Notes: a model not told the origin generated them from the letters alone. Numbered from the stretch's first letter, positions 17,266-26,440 are shown. The stretch is DNA of 43,323 nt from Kiloniella sp. EL199 (GCF_900313065.1 NZ_OMPU01000013.1:593481-636803), one strand, 5' to 3'. Program-made: numbers and translations.

Positions 17266-18141
17266 TTAGCTAAGGCGATGGCCAAGATTTTCCGGTGGAA
17301 TTACAGTTGTGATGATTGCTGTGAAAATCAAAATAATCAGTACGAGCACGATTTCCGTTTTTATTGACCGTTTGAGTTTTCCGGCAGTTCGTGTCTGATC
17401 TGTTCTGAATTGGGGCACAAGCTGTAATTTGTTTAAGGCTGCGAAGCATAACAGTAGAGCAACGAGACTCGCTTTTGCTAAAAGCATTAATCCATAATCT
17501 GTTGTGAGACCGTTTATTCCCCCGATGATCAGCCATGCCATGCCTATTCCCGAAGCGAGTAGAAGTGGGACTAGAAAGATGGCGATGTTTCCAAACCGTT
17601 CCAGTGTATCTGTTGTAGCTTCTGTTTTTTGATCAATGAGTGTGAGAAGGGGAATGAAACTGCCGATCCAAAAGCAGGCAACAGATAGATGCAAAATAAT
17701 AAATATCTTCAACAACCACGTTGGAGAATAGAATCCGGTATGTCCTGATAGAGCGTAGGCAATTGGGATTGTTGCCAAAACCAAAAGCGAATAAGCGGGG
17801 TGGTTTATCCTTTTTGTAAAGATGATACCGGCAAATCCTAAACAAAGAAACACCTGCGTCTGCCCCGATGAAGAAGAGAGTACAAGAACGAGCATATCCA
17901 GATCATAAAGCGCACCGAGATCTCCGGCTGAAAGCCAGGCTACCTGTGCTCCGAAATTAAGAATGATGAGAATGATGCCAAGTAAGCTTGATCTTGCGAT
18001 GAAGGAGTAAAGCTTTGACTGGATCTCGCTGGTTTCTTTAGAAAATATCTGTAGGAAAAGTAAGGTGCCGCCGGAAAAAAGGCTACAGTTATAAATAACT
18101 GCCTTGAGGACTGTGAGTAAGTATTCCGTACTTTCAATCAT
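17266..18141 (-). CDS. copD: CopD family copper resistance/transport membrane protein
   Basis: A 291-residue inner-membrane protein with about eight hydrophobic helices. It resembles the CopD/PcoD family, which works with CopC in copper uptake or homeostasis. Family features are the early LFSGGTLLFLQIF helix, ALSGHTGFYSPTWLLKIFII (conserved H-T-G), LHLSVACFWIGSFIPLL (conserved H and W-x-G) and LLLASGIGMAWLIIGG. It starts 15 bp after the copC stop on the same strand, so the two form a copCD operon. Direction of copper movement is not settled for the family. Confidence 0.87.
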   Translation of the reverse strand: MIESTEYLLTVLKAVIYNCSLFSGGTLLFLQIFSKETSEIQSKLYSFIARSSLLGIILIILNFGAQVAWLSAGDLGALYDLDMLVLVLSSSSGQTQVFLCLGFAGIIFTKRINHPAYSLLVLATIPIAYALSGHTGFYSPTWLLKIFIILHLSVACFWIGSFIPLLTLIDQKTEATTDTLERFGNIAIFLVPLLLASGIGMAWLIIGGINGLTTDYGLMLLAKASLVALLLCFAALNKLQLVPQFRTDQTRTAGKLKRSIKTEIVLVLIILIFTAIITTVIPPENLGHRLS

Positions 18142-18156
18142 ATGTTCATTTGCGGC

Positions 18157-18516
18157 TTAGGGAGAAACAGAAAAGTTAATCTGTCCCTTAATTGGATGTC
18201 CATCTGCGGAAATTCCCCGCCAGATGACGCTGTAATTTCCTGCGTCCAAAATTGGAGGAATGGCTATTTTTTCTTTTACGGGAGTCAGGTTTTTTTCGTG
18301 TTTTAGAGGGAGTTCGTTTCCTTGGTTATCCAATAATTTCAAAGCTGTGATCTTGAGAGTTCCGGGGAAGATGAGCCTTATTTCTTCCGGCGATTTTTTG
18401 AGAATGGCTTCGTTTGCCGGAACCGTACTTGTAACGTTTGTATGTGCAATAGTTTCACTTGGAAGAGAGGCTATTAAAAACAAAACTGTCAATAGTGTCG
18501 AGAATATTGGTTTCAT
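18157..18516 (-). CDS. copC: CopC domain periplasmic copper-binding protein
   Basis: A 119-residue secreted protein. The start at 18516 has GAGGAA four bases before it; a longer in-frame start at 18537 lacks this. A signal peptide (FSTLLTVLFLIASLPSETIA) leaves a mature N-terminus beginning His-Thr, and this His is the first Cu(II) ligand of CopC proteins. The beta-sandwich blocks are VTSTVPANEAILKKSPEEI, LRLIFPG-type strand and the C-terminal WRGISADGHPIKGQINFSV with the second D-G-H ligand group. No Met-rich Cu(I) loop is visible, so it looks like the Cu(II)-only type. Operon partner is copD. Confidence 0.9.
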   Translation of the reverse strand: MKPIFSTLLTVLFLIASLPSETIAHTNVTSTVPANEAILKKSPEEIRLIFPGTLKITALKLLDNQGNELPLKHEKNLTPVKEKIAIPPILDAGNYSVIWRGISADGHPIKGQINFSVSP

Positions 18517-18756
18517 AATCTTCCTCAAAGATTGCAACTTTTGCTAATCGTTGAATAATATAATCTTTCCAGTAGGGGAAAGGTCAAATTATACGTGGGG
18601 GAAGATTATTCGTTCCTGTTGGAATAAGTTTTTGATCTGTAAGGAATCGCATTTTCTTCCCTGATTTTCCCATGTATAACCATCTTATAATTTAAGTTTT
18701 TGATTTGGATATTTACGTGTTCAGTTATCACGGCCTCCTTTGTGCAGGAGGGATAG

Positions 18757-21519
18757 ATGAGTTTTCTCGCATCAGCTAAAATCACAGCAGTTCTTGGTCC
18801 GACGAATACGGGTAAAACCTATCTGGCGATGGAACGGATGCTCGCTTATAGCTCGGGCATGATTGGTTTTCCCTTGCGGTTATTGGCCCGTGAGAACTAT
18901 GACAAAGCCGTTGCCACAAAGGGTGCTGCAAAGTGTGCTCTTGTTACGGGTGAAGAAAAGATCCTGCCTAAAACGGCCCGCTACTTCTTCTGTACAGTTG
19001 AATCCATGCCTGTGGATAAGCTGGTCGAGTTTTTGGCCGTTGATGAAATACAGTTGGCGGCGGACGAAGAACGGGGACATATTTTTACCGACAGGCTTTT
19101 AAATGCGCGTGGTACGGCCGAAACCATGTTTATGGGGTCGAACACAATTGCACCGATCCTTAAGAAGCTTGTCAGAGATATTGAATTTATTGAACGACCA
19201 CGCTTTTCAAACCTGAGTTTTTCTGGTAGCAAAAAAATCATTCGACTGCCACCTCGGTCGGCCGTGGTCGCTTTTTCTGCGACCGATGTCTACCAACTCG
19301 CTGAAACTATTCGACAGCACCGTGGAGGAACAGCCGTTGTTCTTGGCGCGCTGAGTCCACGGACGAGAAATGCGCAGGTGGAGCTGTTCGAAAATGGTGA
19401 TGTGGATTATTTGGTGGCAACTGATGCAATCGGTATGGGGCTGAATCTGGATGTGAACCATGTCGCTTTTTCCCGAGTGGAAAAGTTTGACGGTCGAATT
19501 TCTCGTTACCTCTATGCATCAGAAGTCGGTCAGATTGCCGGACGAGCCGGGCGCCATACCCGGGATGGAACCTTTGGAACCACAAATAATGTTGGACCGT
19601 TAGATGAGGATCTGATTGCGCGTGTAGAGAATCATGATTATGACCCGTTACGCGTTATCTATTGGCGAAATAATGATTTGGACTATCGTTCGCCAGAACA
19701 GCTGATAAAATCTTTGGAACGACGTGCTGAAGATAAAATTTTATCGCGGGTACGCGATGCCGAGGATCATCAGGCATTAATGGCATTGGCGCAGGAAAGT
19801 ACAGTTCAAGACAGCGCAACAAACCCTGCGCGGGTCAAATTACTTTGGGAAGTTTGTCAGGTTCCGGATTTTAGAAAAATCCTGACAGACCAACATATTC
19901 GGTTGCTTTCTCAGATATATCATTATTTGATAAGCAACCATGGGGTGCTTCCAGAAGATTGGGTTGCAACTCAGATCAAGCGTATTGATCGCATTGATGG
20001 CGACATTGATACTTTGGTCGCGCGCATTTCTCATATCAGAACCTGGACCTATATTAGTCACAGATCAGACTGGATAAGAGATAATGAGCATTGGCAAGGC
20101 GTCAGTCGTGCGATAGAAGATCGGTTATCGGACGCACTTCACGAGCGTCTAACTCAAAGGTTTGTCGATAGGCGAGCAGCAAAATTGGTACGAAGCCTCC
20201 AGGCGGGAGAAAATATAGTGTCGGCGGTTAAAGCAAATGGTGACGTGATTGTTGAAGGAGAACTCCTTGGGCGTATCGTTGGATTCTCTTTTGTCCTGGA
20301 TGAAAGTCTTCAGGGATCGGATATCAAACCGGGCCTGACAGCTGCGCGCAAAACGCTGTTGAGCGAAATACCTGCACGGGTTTCTACGCTGGAAGAAGAC
20401 AACGACGGGTCATTCCTGTTGAATGATGCTGGCGAGTTGACGTGGCGGGGTATCCCTGTTGGCAAGTTGATCAAGGGGGAAAGCTCTCTCAGTCCTGCTG
20501 TTGATGTTTATTCGACCGAGTTCATTGATAGCCCAATGCGTGAGAAAATCAGGCTTCGTCTTGTGGGTTGGCTAGAACGTCATCTACGAGCACAGCTTAA
20601 ACCTTTGTTCTATCTGTCTGATGCCAAACTTGAGGGAACTGCTCGCGGTATTGCTTTTCAGGTCATTGAAGGCTTGGGGCTGGTTCCACGTTATCTATTG
20701 CGCGATCAGATTAACGGCCTGAGCAAAGCTGACCGGAAAGCCTTGGCTGATCTGGGCTTGCGCCTTGGACGGGAAAGCGTATTCCTGCCGAATTTGAATC
20801 GCCCAAGACCAAGTCGGATTCGTGCTTTGTTATGGGCTGCGTGGAACGAAGTTTTTGTCCCTGAGCTTCCCGATTTCGAGAGCAAATATTTTACGCCATC
20901 CGACGCGCAGAAAGATATTTTTTGTGCATCTGTCGGGTATCGCCATCTTTCAAACCGCAAAGGGCGCGAGCTCGTTCTTCGAGCTGATATTCTGGAGCGG
21001 ATTTCTCATGAAGCATATAAGTTGCTGCGTTTAAGTAAGGGTGACGGTGAAAAGAAAGCTGACAAGAAAGAGACTGATCCCAAAGCTAAAGTTATTGAAA
21101 TTGCTACCCCTGCTGTAGAGGTGCCTGTTGTAGACGACACCGTTGCCGCTGCATCTAATAGAGATGAGAATGTTGCTGGTTCAGAGCCAGAGGTGAAAGC
21201 CTTGGATAGCGGATCTGGTGAAGCGCAAGAAGTTAAAAAAGTAGAAGATGATCTGAAGCTTCCTGCGGGATCTTTCATCATCAATGATGAAATGAGAAAA
21301 GTTTCCGGCCTTGATGATCAACAGATTGCCTTTGTTCTTAAATCTCTACGCTTTCATCCAAACAGACTAAAGGGCGGTGTCACTGCTTTTAGTTTGCGCG
21401 GACCAAAAAAGCAGGACCCCAGGAAAAAAGAAGCCCGGAAGAAACAGGTTGAAGCTGAAAAAGCAAGAATGGCTGATTCTCCTTTTGCTGTCCTTCAGGA
21501 CATGTCTTTCAAGCGCTAA
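18757..21519 (+). CDS. SUV3-like superfamily 2 RNA/DNA helicase
   Basis: A 920-residue helicase of the kind found across alphaproteobacteria and related to mitochondrial SUV3. GPTNTGKTYLA is the Walker A (K20), AVDEIQLAADEERGHIFTDR is the DEIQ Walker B with the SUV3-type continuation, FSATDVYQLAE is motif III, and ATDAIGMGLNLDV and EVGQIAGRAGRH are motifs V and VI. A helicase-associated helical region follows, and the C-terminal 180 residues are rich in acidic and Lys/Glu residues (about 760-860) and end in KKQVEAEKARM. Likely role: RNA unwinding and turnover, by analogy with SUV3. The start has GGAGGG four bases upstream. The S4 gene follows after 11 bp, so they are an operon. Confidence 0.93.
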   Translation: MSFLASAKITAVLGPTNTGKTYLAMERMLAYSSGMIGFPLRLLARENYDKAVATKGAAKCALVTGEEKILPKTARYFFCTVESMPVDKLVEFLAVDEIQLAADEERGHIFTDRLLNARGTAETMFMGSNTIAPILKKLVRDIEFIERPRFSNLSFSGSKKIIRLPPRSAVVAFSATDVYQLAETIRQHRGGTAVVLGALSPRTRNAQVELFENGDVDYLVATDAIGMGLNLDVNHVAFSRVEKFDGRISRYLYASEVGQIAGRAGRHTRDGTFGTTNNVGPLDEDLIARVENHDYDPLRVIYWRNNDLDYRSPEQLIKSLERRAEDKILSRVRDAEDHQALMALAQESTVQDSATNPARVKLLWEVCQVPDFRKILTDQHIRLLSQIYHYLISNHGVLPEDWVATQIKRIDRIDGDIDTLVARISHIRTWTYISHRSDWIRDNEHWQGVSRAIEDRLSDALHERLTQRFVDRRAAKLVRSLQAGENIVSAVKANGDVIVEGELLGRIVGFSFVLDESLQGSDIKPGLTAARKTLLSEIPARVSTLEEDNDGSFLLNDAGELTWRGIPVGKLIKGESSLSPAVDVYSTEFIDSPMREKIRLRLVGWLERHLRAQLKPLFYLSDAKLEGTARGIAFQVIEGLGLVPRYLLRDQINGLSKADRKALADLGLRLGRESVFLPNLNRPRPSRIRALLWAAWNEVFVPELPDFESKYFTPSDAQKDIFCASVGYRHLSNRKGRELVLRADILERISHEAYKLLRLSKGDGEKKADKKETDPKAKVIEIATPAVEVPVVDDTVAAASNRDENVAGSEPEVKALDSGSGEAQEVKKVEDDLKLPAGSFIINDEMRKVSGLDDQQIAFVLKSLRFHPNRLKGGVTAFSLRGPKKQDPRKKEARKKQVEAEKARMADSPFAVLQDMSFKR

Positions 21520-21530
21520 AAGGTTGTGCG

Positions 21531-21926
21531 ATGGCTGGTGATGAAAAAGCAAGTCTTCGCATTGACAAGTGGCTTTGGTATGCCCGTTTTTTTAAAACTC
21601 GTTCAATCGCCAGTACGGTTTGTAATGGTGGCCGGGTGCGGATTGGTGGCAAAGCGGTCAGTAAAGCCAGTCAGTTGGTTAAGCCCGATGATGTCTTGAC
21701 TTTTACGCAGGGCACAAACATACGTGTTGTCAAAATTCTGGCTTTAGGGAGCCGCCGTGGCCCTGCACCTGAAGCGCGGGAATTGTATGAAGATCTTGCA
21801 CCGATTGACAATCGTAAAGCTTCTAAGGTAGCTCCTGTCGGGGATACAGCAGTAAGGGATATGGGGGCAGGGCGACCGACAAAGAAAGATCGTCGCGATA
21901 TAGACAAACTTCGCCAAAATGAATGA
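21531..21926 (+). CDS. S4-domain RNA-binding protein (Hsp15-like)
   Basis: A 131-residue protein. Residues about 9-70 form an S4 fold: RIDKWLWYARFFKTRS, then VCNGGRVRIGGKAVSKASQ, then VKPDDVLTF, as in Hsp15/HslR, which binds the free 50S subunit carrying nascent tRNA. A basic tail with GAGRPTKKDRRDIDKLRQNE follows, typical of this alphaproteobacterial Hsp15-like group. It lies 11 bp behind the helicase and 12 bp before a transglutaminase-like gene, so all three are probably one transcription unit. Whether it acts in ribosome rescue or with the helicase is inference. Confidence 0.93.
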   Translation: MAGDEKASLRIDKWLWYARFFKTRSIASTVCNGGRVRIGGKAVSKASQLVKPDDVLTFTQGTNIRVVKILALGSRRGPAPEARELYEDLAPIDNRKASKVAPVGDTAVRDMGAGRPTKKDRRDIDKLRQNE

Positions 21927-21938
21927 TGGGTTTGGTTT

Positions 21939-22559
21939 ATGTCTGTTGAAAGAAGTGCTTCTGACCTAGCCTATACCACTTTTCTTTCTGATATTCTGTC
22001 CAGACATGATTTGCAGACAGTTTTGGACGTGTATCATTTCGTCCGGCAAATGCCGTATGGCGGTGTTGGGGTGCGGGATCCGCGTGTTGTATATGAAAAG
22101 AGAAGCGGTACGTGCTCTGGGAAGCATATTCTCTTGCGGGATTTACTGAATTCTTTGGGGTATAAGGCTAATGTCCTTCAGGTTTTTCTTTATTTTAATA
22201 AAGGAATCCCCGTGCATCCAACGATGCCTAAAGAGCTTCAAGAAATAGTACTTACTGAAAAAGTGCCTGACTTTCATAACATTGTTCAATTGGATCTGAC
22301 TGATTCTACGCAACCTCTTTTGTTGGATGCGACCTGGTCAGATGAAATGAAGTCTTATGGCTTTCCGGTTAATGATGATTGGTCGGGGGAGGAGAACACG
22401 CTGCTTGCCGGAAACATTATACGAACTGAAGAAATCAGGACGGATATTGTCGTGCAGAAAGAAAAACTTCTTGCAGGATTGAGCCCTGATGAACTTGCTT
22501 TAAGAGACCGCTTTCTCAAGCTTCTTATATCCTGGATTTCTGCTTCGATCTCTGCCTGA
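21939..22559 (+). CDS. Transglutaminase-like cysteine enzyme
   Basis: A 206-residue cytoplasmic-type protein. It shows the arrangement of the transglutaminase/papain-like core: C59 in YEKRSGTCSGKHILLRDLL with the following helix and LGYKANVLQVF strand, H113 in VPDFHNIVQLDL, and D130 in QPLLLDATWSD. The spacing fits a Cys-His-Asp triad. No membrane helix or signal is present, so it would act in the cytosol as a peptidase, amidase or transglutaminase-like enzyme; the substrate is unknown. It follows the S4 gene after 12 bp and is the last gene before a convergent exporter, and it is the first gene of a block that separates helicase-S4 from fdxA-carD. Confidence 0.8.
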   Translation: MSVERSASDLAYTTFLSDILSRHDLQTVLDVYHFVRQMPYGGVGVRDPRVVYEKRSGTCSGKHILLRDLLNSLGYKANVLQVFLYFNKGIPVHPTMPKELQEIVLTEKVPDFHNIVQLDLTDSTQPLLLDATWSDEMKSYGFPVNDDWSGEENTLLAGNIIRTEEIRTDIVVQKEKLLAGLSPDELALRDRFLKLLISWISASISA

Positions 22560-22592
22560 AGTTCTGTCTAAATCTCTGGGCGAAAAATTCTT

Positions 22593-23435
22593 TTAAAATC
22601 GAGTGAGAAGAATCCCTGTTCCAATAGAAAAAGCAGCTAGCCATCTGATGATCCCGGCTTTTTCTTTGAGTAAGAATACAGCGATAAACATAGCAAATAG
22701 CACGCTGCTTTCTCTTAGGCCGGAAACCAAAGCGATTGGAGCTTTGGTCATTGCCCAGATAGCAATCCAGTACGACCCAAGTGAGAGAGCTCCGGCGACT
22801 AAGCCACTTTTCCATTCTGGAAAGGTTTTGGTAATGGCTCCCCTACCTCTAAGAAACAAAGCTGATAGCAACATAATCAAGCTGTCACCGGCGAATAACC
22901 ACAGGGTGAAACTTGATGCGTTAAAGGATAAACGCGCGCCGATCCCGTCAACTAATGTATAGGCAGCCGTAAAAGAGGCTGTGCAAAAGGCAAAGGCCAG
23001 TGCTTTTCTAGAGAGAGGTGGTGTGTTTGGTCCCTTGCTTATAGCCATTGCCATGATGCCTAAACCTATAGAGACGATGCCAAGAGCATTGGTCAGTGAA
23101 AGGATTTCACCAAGGTATAGTGTGCTAATAACAGAGACGATTAACGGAGCTGTTCCTCGTGCGAGGGGATATATTTGGCTTAAACCACCCAAAGCATAGG
23201 CTTTGATCAGGAAAAACTTGTATCCGACATGTAAAAGGATAGAAGCAAATAGCCATGGCCAGGCATCGCTTGCAATAGAGGGGAAGAAAGGGATCAGGGC
23301 GAAAGAAATTGCCCCCTGAAAAAGCGAAAGTAAAAGGATAGCGGAGAAGCGATCCAATCCGATCTTGATAACGGCGTTCCATCCGGCGTGCATAAGTGCG
23401 CCAACCATTATGGCAAGAAAGATGATTGTGTCCAT
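22593..23435 (-). CDS. EamA/DMT family transporter
   Basis: A 280-residue membrane protein with about ten hydrophobic helices in two EamA repeats (LMHAGWNAVIKIGLDRFSA at the first and TASFTAAYTLVDGIGARLS at the second). The QIYPLARGTAPLIV and VSGLRESSVLFAMFIAVFLL segments are repeat ends that carry the conserved Pro/Glu of the drug/metabolite exporter superfamily. The start ATG at 23435 is preferred; a GTG at 23492 would add 19 polar residues. The LysR gene is divergent, so the pair is probably a regulator-exporter unit for an amino acid or other metabolite; the substrate is unknown. Confidence 0.88.
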   Translation of the reverse strand: MDTIIFLAIMVGALMHAGWNAVIKIGLDRFSAILLLSLFQGAISFALIPFFPSIASDAWPWLFASILLHVGYKFFLIKAYALGGLSQIYPLARGTAPLIVSVISTLYLGEILSLTNALGIVSIGLGIMAMAISKGPNTPPLSRKALAFAFCTASFTAAYTLVDGIGARLSFNASSFTLWLFAGDSLIMLLSALFLRGRGAITKTFPEWKSGLVAGALSLGSYWIAIWAMTKAPIALVSGLRESSVLFAMFIAVFLLKEKAGIIRWLAAFSIGTGILLTRF

Positions 23436-23482
23436 TGAAAGAGCTACTTTCTGCTTACTGTCTTGATGTCGTGTGGTAAGAT

Positions 23483-23570
23483 TTTTTCTCACTATTAAAA
23501 ATGCTTGTTGATTAAATCTTTTGATTTACAAAGTATAAATCGATCATTTCTCTGAATTATGTGAGAAAAA
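23483..23570. promoter_or_regulatory. Inverted repeat in the EamA-LysR divergent region
   Basis: TTTTTCTCAC at 23483-23492 and GTGAGAAAAA at 23561-23570 are a perfect 10-bp inverted repeat flanking the AT-rich promoter space between the exporter and the regulator. It overlaps the possible GTG starts of both genes, so it may be an operator or may simply reflect a mirrored start context. LysR binding is inference. Confidence 0.35.
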
Positions 23571-23575
23571 CTATC

Positions 23576-24493
23576 ATGAATAGATCGTCGTTACCGCCTT
23601 TGAATGCAATCCGTGCTTTTGAAGTCGCGGCCAGAAAAGGCCGCATGGTTGATGTCGCCGAAGAATTAAACGTCACCTATGGGGCGATTAGTAAACAGAT
23701 CCGTCATCTGGAAGATGTCATGGGGATACGCCTGTTTGAAGGGCCGCGAAATCGGCTACAACTTACAGAGGCGGGGGTGAAACTTCAGCCACAGCTGACG
23801 GCGATTTTTGATCAGCTTGAAGCAAGTATTTCCAGTGTGGTTGATAGCGAAGAGGGGGCATTGGATGTTGCTTGTATTGGAACATTTATGATGCGATGGC
23901 TCTTGCCGCGATTACATCGATTTTCAGCACATTATCCAAATATTGATGTGCGTTTAAGCACAACGACAGTAACACCTAATCTTGCCAATGCTTCGTGTGA
24001 TTTGGCGATCGTTGTTGACAGTAATAATTGGCCTCCAAATGTGGATGTCACTCCTTTGTTTACTGAGTTGGTGGGGCCGGTCATGACGCCAGAACTGGAA
24101 GCGCGATTTGCCGTTTCTGAGACGGGAAGTCTTATGGAACAAGAAGGTGTGCCTTTGTTACATAGCTTAACCCGAAGGTCAGCTTGGGAAGACTGGTCTA
24201 CTGCGACTGGTATTCCTGTGTTGGATACTGGAAAGGGGACAGATCTGGAACATATATATTTCATGCTAGAGGCCGCTATGGGCGGATTGGGGGCTGCGAT
24301 TGCTCCTTGGGCACTGGTAAGTGAAGATATTCGTGCCGGGCGATTGGTCGCGCCGTTTGGCTTTCTGCCCAATGGTCAGGTTTATACCGTTATCTCTCGC
24401 GATGCGCGGCGGAAAAAGAATAAAGCATTTTTGGCCTGGATTAAAAGTGAAGCGATGTCCTCGCCACTTTGGAGTGACCCGGGCAATGTTTAG
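23576..24493 (+). CDS. LysR family regulator, GcvA-like
   Basis: A 305-residue LysR regulator. The first line PPLNAIRAFEVAARKGRM is the GcvA-type N-terminus, followed by the recognition helix AEELNVTYGAISKQIRHLE and LFEGPRNRLQLTEAG. The effector-binding domain starts about residue 95 (LDVACIGTFMMRWLLPRLH, a typical GcvA block), and contains the late GLGAAIAPWALVSEDI. The start ATG at 23576 has only a weak purine-rich site; an in-frame GTG at 23561 adds five residues. It is divergent from the EamA exporter and most likely controls it. It converges with the DUF938 methyltransferase with only two bases between the stops. Confidence 0.93.
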   Translation: MNRSSLPPLNAIRAFEVAARKGRMVDVAEELNVTYGAISKQIRHLEDVMGIRLFEGPRNRLQLTEAGVKLQPQLTAIFDQLEASISSVVDSEEGALDVACIGTFMMRWLLPRLHRFSAHYPNIDVRLSTTTVTPNLANASCDLAIVVDSNNWPPNVDVTPLFTELVGPVMTPELEARFAVSETGSLMEQEGVPLLHSLTRRSAWEDWSTATGIPVLDTGKGTDLEHIYFMLEAAMGGLGAAIAPWALVSEDIRAGRLVAPFGFLPNGQVYTVISRDARRKKNKAFLAWIKSEAMSSPLWSDPGNV

Positions 24494-24495
24494 CC

Positions 24496-25167
24496 TTAGG
24501 TTTTGTTAATTTTTTTGAGTTGCAGGAAAAGATTATTGGCTGGCATGGGGTGAATCTTGTTAAGAAGCAAGCCATGGTCTTGAGCAAGGTTCTTTACATC
24601 ATCAAGTTGTCGAATGCCCCACGATGAATCCTGTTCTTTCAACCATCGATCAAATTCCATGTTAGAGGGGGCAGTTTCTACATCATTTTGGAAAAAGGGG
24701 CCGTAAATAAACGCAAGACCGTTTTCGCGCAAAAATTTTGATGCGCCCCGGATGAGGCCGATTGCAACTTCCCATGGGGCGATGTGTATCATGTTGGCAC
24801 AGAGAATGACGTCAGTTTTATTTTGAAACTCAACGTTCATCTCTTTTCCAAACCCCCAGTCTTTTTGTGCAACATCAATATGAATCGGGACCGAGATGTT
24901 GTTTGCTTCAGTTGCCTGAATATGAGCCTTGATGCTGGGAAAAAGATTTGTGTCATATTCGCTGGTTTGCCAGGTGAAGGCAGGCAAGCGTGATCCGATC
25001 CATGCAGCGTGTTCGCCTGTTCCGCTCGCGACCTCTAACAACGTTCCTTTTTCGGGGAGATTATTTTTAAGGATTTCGTAGATAGCTTCCCTGTTGCGTT
25101 TTGTTGCCGGAGCATAACGTCTGGCATCAGGATCAGGCGGAGATGATTTTGTTGTTTGGGATTGCAT
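24496..25167 (-). CDS. DUF938 SAM-dependent methyltransferase
   Basis: A 223-residue Rossmann-fold protein of the DUF938 family. The start region RRYAPATKRNREAIYEIL and LLEVASGTGEHAAW (SAM motif I, E-x-A-S-G-T-G-E-H) are diagnostic, followed by WQTSEYD, ICANMIHIAPWEVAIGL (motif IV with N-M-I-H) and YGPFFQNDVETAPSN with FDRWLKEQDSSWGIR. The methyl acceptor is unknown for the family. It stands on the minus strand between a LysR gene and TerB, with no close partner. Confidence 0.9.
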   Translation of the reverse strand: MQSQTTKSSPPDPDARRYAPATKRNREAIYEILKNNLPEKGTLLEVASGTGEHAAWIGSRLPAFTWQTSEYDTNLFPSIKAHIQATEANNISVPIHIDVAQKDWGFGKEMNVEFQNKTDVILCANMIHIAPWEVAIGLIRGASKFLRENGLAFIYGPFFQNDVETAPSNMEFDRWLKEQDSSWGIRQLDDVKNLAQDHGLLLNKIHPMPANNLFLQLKKINKT

Positions 25168-25338
25168 GAGATGTCGTCTATGAAAAGTTGTTTGAAGGCT
25201 CTTGTGACACTAGATTATAGATGTGTTTAATGGTTCCTGTCTTCAAGATATCGGGGCCTTGAATAAATTAGATCTTTAAGATGAAGCCTTTAGTATAGAG
25301 ACTTGTTGCAGGATTTGGTCATAGTTGAGGGAAGTTGA

Positions 25339-25803
25339 TTGTTTGGTCGCATAAAAGAATTGTTGGGTGAAATCACTCAAAAGCCACAAGGCGCTCTGGT
25401 TAGTCATAGCGATAAAAAAGTTGCAGCAGCAGCTTTGATGGTAGAAGCCGCAGGAATGGATGATGATTTTGGCCCTGAAGAACGGGAAAAGATCATCGAG
25501 CTTATCCAAAGTCGATTGGGCTTGAGCGCTGAGGACGGTGCAGAACTACTTTCGCTTGCCGAAGAGAAAGCAGGCAGTTCTAGCCAGCTTTTTGCCTTTA
25601 CGCGCGTTATTAATGACAGTCATAGCCCTGAAGAGCGTACAGAGTTTATGGAAATGATGTGGGAGGTTGTCTATGCTGATGGTGAATTGCACCATTACGA
25701 AGCCAGTTTGATGCGGCGAATTGCCGGATTGCTCTACGTTTCTGATCGGGATAATGGTGATGCTCGTAAAAAAGCTCTTGCTCGGCTGGGCTTGAAAGGG
25801 TAA
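25339..25803 (+). CDS. TerB-like (tellurite resistance protein B) domain protein
   Basis: A 154-residue helical protein. The start TTG at 25339 is supported by AGGGA six bases upstream, and no ATG fits. Two pseudo-repeats of a metal-binding helical motif are seen: KVAAAALMVEAAGMDDDFGP with a cluster of Asp residues and the ERTEFMEMMWEVVYADGELH segment with a matching Ala-Asp-Gly-Glu and downstream H-H-Y-E. This is the TerB/COG4103 arrangement, in which acidic and histidine residues bind divalent metal. Cytoplasmic; no ter operon is nearby, so the role is unlikely to be tellurite resistance as such. It precedes fdxA in the same direction with 78 bp between. Confidence 0.87.
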   Translation: MFGRIKELLGEITQKPQGALVSHSDKKVAAAALMVEAAGMDDDFGPEEREKIIELIQSRLGLSAEDGAELLSLAEEKAGSSSQLFAFTRVINDSHSPEERTEFMEMMWEVVYADGELHHYEASLMRRIAGLLYVSDRDNGDARKKALARLGLKG

Positions 25804-25881
25804 GGCCCTTTTCATAAACCGAAAGGGAAAACAGGATAAATAGAACCTGTGGTTGGTCAGGAGCCAAGTGGAGATTAGACG

Positions 25882-26220
25882 ATGACATATGTCGTCCTGG
25901 AAAATTGCATTAAATGCAAATATATGGACTGCGTTGAAGTTTGCCCTGTAGATTGTTTCTACGAAGGGGAAAACATGCTCGTCATTCATCCGGATGAATG
26001 TATTGATTGCGGTGTTTGCGAGCCTGAATGTCCTGCAGAAGCTATTTTGCCTGATACTGATCCTGCTTCTGAATCTGTAATGGATCTCAACAAGAAGTGG
26101 GCGGATATCTGGCCAAATATCACACGTATGGGTGAAAAGCCTGCCGATGCAGATGAATGGAATGGTGTGGCTAATAAGCTACAGGACCATTTCAGTGACA
26201 AGCCAGGCGATACTGGTTGA
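25882..26220 (+). CDS. fdxA: Seven-iron ferredoxin FdxA
   Basis: A 112-residue 7Fe ferredoxin carrying one [3Fe-4S] and one [4Fe-4S] cluster. The Cys residues are C9, C12, C17, C21, C25 and C40, C43, C46, C50. By homology to Azotobacter FdI (numbers shifted by one), C9, C17 and C50 hold the 3Fe cluster and C21, C40, C43 and C46 the 4Fe cluster. The C-terminal helix region ([20 protein letters not shown]) is the standard FdI tail. It is a cytoplasmic electron carrier whose partner is not evident from neighbours. It lies upstream of carD, the usual alphaproteobacterial order. A 9-10 bp GC hairpin without a T tract (26231-26253) follows the stop. Confidence 0.97.
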   Translation: MTYVVLENCIKCKYMDCVEVCPVDCFYEGENMLVIHPDECIDCGVCEPECPAEAILPDTDPASESVMDLNKKWADIWPNITRMGEKPADADEWNGVANKLQDHFSDKPGDTG

Positions 26221-26405
26221 TTAGATGCGTGAGCACCTGTGACAGGGGTGCTCAACGGATCGAGCGAACATTTGACGTTTATTGAAGCGAACGTCGTTCG
26301 TTGTTAAAACATAATAAAGCTCTTAAGAACTCTCCAAAATTCGAATTTCAATAGAAACTGCGGAACTATGCTCTAATTGCGTAGCTGGCATGTGCTATGC
26401 GAATA
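26221..26405. other. Start of the fdxA-carD intergenic region
   Basis: The 471-bp space between fdxA and carD holds no gene. Its first part has the hairpin GAGCAC/GTGCTC with inner CTG/CAG (26231-26253), a possible fdxA 3'-end structure lacking a T tract. The remainder is described as carD promoter and leader. Confidence 0.5.
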
Positions 26406-26434
26406 TTGAAATTTTACTGTAATTCCTGTATAAC
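26406..26434 (+). promoter_or_regulatory. Sigma70-type promoter of carD
   Basis: TTGAAA (26406-26411), a 17-bp spacer and TATAAC (26429-26434) form a near-consensus promoter. It would start RNA about 26441, some 250 nt before the carD ATG. Confidence 0.72.
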
Positions 26435-26440
26435 ATATTT

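Noticed and set aside
26231-26253. fdxA terminator
   Set aside because: The hairpin is good but no T tract follows, so it is described only as a structure.
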